NCBI RefSeq assembly: GCF_021869535.1
Contig: NW_026262679.1
Location: forward strand, 81,093,143 to 81,157,142
Source: Mytilus californianus
Lineage: Eukaryota > Mollusca > Bivalvia > Mytilida > Mytilidae
Direction: 5' to 3'
DNA: 64,000 bases
A program made the position numbers and the translations under genes. Every line of letters starts with the position of its first letter. Position 1 is the stretch's first letter. This document shows, one piece after another, positions 59,674 to 64,000 of this stretch. Under the pieces are notes generated by a model. That model was given only the letters and a program-made list of their open reading frames with translations, was not told where the DNA came from and ran no database searches.

Positions 59674-60977
59674 ATCTGAAAAGTGACATTTTATGGATTA
59701 TTTGATAGATTTTTCGTATTTAAGCCTCTATTTGAGTGTCTTTAATGACCAAATCAGTCCAAATCTTTTACATACACTAATTGAATCGACTGAAGTAGAC
59801 ACTTGCGTGTTTAAAAAATGTCAAAAATCTTTCATTAGATGTACTTCGAATATTAGGCCAAAACGAGCCCTTACCAGACCCTCTCCTTTGTTTAAATAGA
59901 GGAATTATATACCTACTTGTATATTAGAAATATTATACCACCAAGTCTTACTCCCCATTCATGAAAACATTGGCACTAATATAACCTAAAAAGGAATTAG
60001 AATTGACACAAATTATATATTTTACAAATCTGTTAAATTGCCAACCTAAATTTTTTTTTAAATTCTGTATTCTAATTGCATAATAGTGAGTTATCTCCCA
60101 CTGAAAGAAACATTCTTGCTGTTTATTGTACTAGTCTCCCCTTGAAGGATAAAATTCTATCTCAGGATTTACTTTTCACGTTATAAAATTTTATTTGTGT
60201 ACCTGGAAAACATTTGTCAAACTGATAAATTATCTATTTCTGTGTTGTAAATGTGCAAAATAAGAAAAATGTGTGTTGCCTTATGTACTTTATCACATTT
60301 TTCTAGATAATGTGCAGAAATTGGTTGGCTTAAATATACTTACGTTATTTCTTTCATGTCATGGCCTCAGACTTGGGTGAAGATTAATGTAATAATTAAT
60401 CTTCCTTGGAGCTTCAATATAGAAAGAAAAAACTGGCATTAATGGCAGCGAACATCATTGGTCAATTGCCCTTTTAGACTATATATCATTCATTATTTTC
60501 ATTTTAAATAGTAATGAAGACAGTTAAATGATATAATAATTATTTCCAAAATTAATGTGTGCTTCGAATTATCAGAAAATGGTGGCTAAGTTAACCAAAA
60601 CAATCTGATGTGTACATTTTGAACAGAAAACAATCTAAATCAAGCCATATTTTCCCAATTACTTAAAAAAAAAAATGCAGATAAATATGTATATATCCAA
60701 ATTGTCAATGTTAAGCGACTATTTGTTGTAATAATTATTTCAGAAATTAATGTGATGCATGTTTTATGTCAAATCCTAAATTGGGGTATAAGTATATTTA
60801 ATATTACAATACATTCTTATTAAAATATATTTCATAAGAGTATAAATTTGACAAAGAAATTTTGGACCCTTTTGTAATGAAATTTCAAGCAGTTTTTCCA
60901 GGAGAAAACTGATTTTAAATACCTAACAAATATTATCATAGTTTAAAGTACAATTGTAATAACCAAATACTTACATG

Positions 60978-61122
60978 TTATTTATCTCCAATTTTCAATG
61001 AAATAATCTTCATCTTCTGCGACTGAAACTTGGTAAGGCCTGCTACTTTAAGCATCTTGTCCTGGTCTTCGCCAATGGCTCTATTTTCAGGGTCTTTGCT
61101 GTAAACATCTTCTTCATAGTAT
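60978..61122 (-). CDS. Terminal coding exon of an upstream minus-strand gene (copy 1)
   Basis: 145 nt after the acceptor TTTTTGTTTCAG: YYEEDVYSKDPENRAIGEDQ, then DKMLKVAGLTKFQSQKMKII and SLKIGDK, TAA at 60978-60980. Four bases beyond the stop is a strong donor (CAT|GTAAGT), so there may be a 3'-UTR intron. Acidic then basic; no family recognised. The rest of the gene lies beyond 64 kb or in the next duplicate. Confidence 0.65.
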
Positions 61123-63614
61123 CTGAAACAAAAACAAAATTATTTTAGACAGCTGCTGGTAAACTCAAATAAAATATACATATATTCAACAGTGAGCCAA
61201 AAAAAAAACCAAAACAGTTCAAAAATATCAAACCAAATATAAAACTTTTAATAAAGTTTGCTTATTTAAAAAATAAAACTTTTTTCAAAATATTTAGAAA
61301 GAAAAAACTGGCATTAATGGCAGCCAACATCATTGGTCAATTGCTCTTTTTGACTATATATCATTAACTATTTTCGTTTTAAATCTTTATTTTAATCAGT
61401 AATGAAGACGGTTTAATGATATAATCATTATTTTCGAAATTAATGTGTGCGTCAAATGATCACAAGTTGGTGGCTATTCAAAACAATCTGATGTTTACAC
61501 TTGAACAGAAATGATTAAAATTCAACTGAATTTCAAACAATCTAAATCAGGTCATATTTTCCCCAATTACTAAATGAAAAATGCAGATGAATATGTAAAT
61601 TTCCAGGGAAAAACTGATTTTAATGACCTAACAAATATGAACATAGTTTTAAGTACAGTATTATTGCTTGCATATTATTGTGGATTTATTTATTTTCTTG
61701 GGCACCAATTTATTTTATATTAAGGAACAATTGTATTTTTGTGGGTACTTCATTTCGTGGTTTTGCCAAAGTCTGCATACAAAAATTAAGTCTTTACAAT
61801 GACATCCATGTAACCAATTCAAATCTTTAGAACATTTAGTCAAGAAAAAAACAACATTTTACCTCTTACAACTTTAAGCCTTGAGCACATTTTATTTCCT
61901 TTAAACTTATTTTTTAATAATAAAAGGAGTAGGCTTGGTAAGACCCCTTTTTGGCCCCAAAATATAGCATTTTTACAAATTTGTTAAAGTGTAAACTTTT
62001 AGCTATTTATTGCAAAGAAGAAAACTTCTGTTCCATTAATATGGGCCGATTTTGACAAAACAATGCACATGCATTGGGTAATAACATCAGAAATTCATGC
62101 AATATTACTGAAATCTTCACAATTTTAGCATTTGTGCTAATTTTATGGTGGTTTTTGTCTAAAATGGAAGTGGCCGCATTTGTGTTCCGTCTTAATATTT
62201 AAATATATGTTGTATTTGATGATAATACATAACATATATAAAGGTTGAGACTGAACACGAATGCGGCCACTTTCATTTTAGACAAAAACCTTCTGAAAAG
62301 TGACATTTTATGGATTATTTGATAGATTTTTCGTATTTAAGCCTCTATTTGAGCATCTTTAATGACCAAATCAGTCCAAATCTTTTACATACACTAATTG
62401 ATTGACTGAAGTAGACACTTGCGTGTTTAAAAAATGTCAAAAATCTTTCATTAGATGTACTTCGAATATTAGGCCAAAACGAGCCCTTACCAGACCTTCT
62501 CCTTTGTTTAAATAGAGGAATTATATACCTACTTGTATATTAGAAATATTATACCACCAAGTCTTACTCCCCATTCATGAAAACATTGGCACTAATATAA
62601 CCTAAAAAGGAATTAGAATTGACACAAATTATATATTTTACAAATCTGTTAAATTGCCAACCTAAATTTTTTTTTAAATTCTGTATTCTAATTGCATAAT
62701 AGTGAGTTATCTCCCACTGAAAGAAACATTCTTGCTGTTTATTGTACTAGTCTCCCCTTGAAGGATAAAATTCTATCTCAGGATTTACTTTTCACGTTAT
62801 AAAATTTTATTTGTGTACCTGGAAAACATTTGTCAAACTGATAAATTATCTATTTCTGTGTTGTAAATGTGCAAAATAAGAAAAATGTGTGTTGCCTTAT
62901 GTACTTTATCACATTTTTCTAGATAATGTGCAGAAATTGGTTGGCTTAAATAAACTTACTTATTTCTTTCATGTCATGGCCTCAGACTTGGGTGAAGATT
63001 AATGTAATAATTAATCTTCCTTGGAGCTTCAATATAGAAAGAAAAAAATGGCATTAATGGCAGCAAACATCATTGGTCAATTGCCCTTTTAGACTATATA
63101 TCATTCATTATTTTCATTTTAAATAGTAATGAAGACAGTTAAATGATATAATAATTATTCCCAAAATTAATGTGCTTCGAATTATCAGAAAATGGTAGAT
63201 AAGTTAACCAAAACAATCTGATGTGTACATTTTGAACAGAAATGATTAAAAATTAACTGAATTTCAAACAATCTAAATCAGGTCATATTTTCCCCAAATA
63301 CTTAAAAAAAAATGCAGATAAATATGTATATATCCAAATTGTCAATGTTAAGCGACTATTTTTTGTAATAATTATTTCAGAAATTAGTGTGATGCATGTT
63401 TTATGTCAAATCCTAAATTGGGGTATAAGTATATTTAATATTACAATACATTCTTATTAAAATATATTTCATAAGAGTATAAATTTGACAAAGAAATTTT
63501 GGACCATTTTGTAATGAAATTTCAAGCAGTTTTTCCAGGAGAAAACTGATTTTAAATACCTAACAAATATTATCATAGTTTAAAGTACAATTGTAATAAC
63601 CAAATACTTACATG

Positions 63615-63757
63615 TTATTTATCTCCAATTTTCAATGAAATAATGAAATCTTCTGCAACTGAAACTTGGTAAGGCCTGCTACTTTAAGCATCTTGTCCTG
63701 GTCTTCGTCAATGGCTCCATTTTCGGGTCTTTGCTGTAAACATCTTCTTCATAGTAT
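63615..63757 (-). pseudogene. Frameshifted duplicate of the terminal exon (copy 2)
   Basis: Same acceptor and donor as copy 1 but two 1-bp deletions (GACCCTGAAA to GACCCGAAA, and one near the 3' end), so after YYEEDVYSKDP the frame is lost. If the gene's last intron splices to the nearer copy first, the product has a different C-terminus; otherwise it is a dead duplicate. Confidence 0.7.
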
Positions 63758-64000
63758 CTGAAACAAAAACAAAATTATTTATAGACAGATGCTAATAAAC
63801 TCAAATAAAATTTACATATATTCAACAGTGAGCCAAAAAAAAGACCGTTCAAAAATTTCAAACCAAATATAAAACTTTTAATGATGTTTGCTTATTTAAA
63901 AAATAAAACTTTTTTCAAAATATTCAGAAAGAAAAATTTTGCATTAATGGCAGCCAACTCTTTTTGACTATATATCATTAACTATTTTCATTTTAAATCT

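Larger units (their letters stand above)
59045..64000. repeat. 2,617-bp tandem duplication (second copy runs off the window)
   Basis: 59045-61661 and 61662-64000 match at a constant offset of 2,617 bp, with few substitutions and small indels. Each unit includes a foldback MITE (59532-59673; 62149-62290), a minus-strand coding exon, and two copies of a GGCATTAATGGCAGC sub-repeat (60431, 61306; 63049, 63941 region) about 877 bp apart. Confidence 0.93.

Noticed and set aside
1..64000. CRISPR arrays, operons, bacterial promoters
   Set aside because: Repeats are satellites and minisatellites without spacers; genome style is animal.

Overview
The window looks like nuclear DNA of a bivalve mollusc, most likely a mussel (Mytilus-like). 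It is AT-rich, gene-poor and intron-rich. Several dispersed repeats match, from memory, families common in mussel and oyster genomes. Nothing bacterial or organellar is visible.

Bases 1-4385 are the end of a ~69-bp satellite array with higher-order structure. From about 6.5 to 35 kb, one large gene can be read on the minus strand by joining splice-bounded exons. In 29 exons whose reading phases all fit (6496-35040; ~1,390 codons) it encodes, in order: an N-terminal Cys-rich domain, a MULE (Mutator-like) DDE transposase, a SWIM zinc finger, a complete Ulp1/C48 SUMO-protease-like domain, a PHD-like finger, an OTU/vertnin-like domain without an obvious catalytic Cys, a second PHD-like finger and a short tail. 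Three codons in the transposase/SWIM half are stops (TAA 30803-30805, TAA 23057-23059, TGA 22189-22191). The half after the last stop is open for 717 codons. This is the centrepiece of the window. The introns carry many transposons: two hAT-type elements with 8-bp target duplications, a small TA-flanked MITE, tRNA-derived SINEs, a minisatellite element, a retroelement tail and an antisense LINE fragment.

From 36 to 57 kb I see almost only mobile DNA: a family of small elements with 5-bp target duplications (three copies), two foldback elements, a retroelement 3' tail found in several copies and interrupted by a 4.6-kb insert, minisatellite-bearing elements, a decayed minus-strand LINE with two nested insertions, a TRIM-like pair of 155-bp direct repeats, and a plus-strand LINE 5' half cut off next to a hammerhead-like motif.

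From 59 kb to the right edge lies a 2,617-bp tandem duplication. Each copy carries the last coding exon of a minus-strand gene whose body lies beyond the window. The inner copy is open; the outer one is frameshifted. All protein calls come from reading translations and splice signals by eye; no database search was run.
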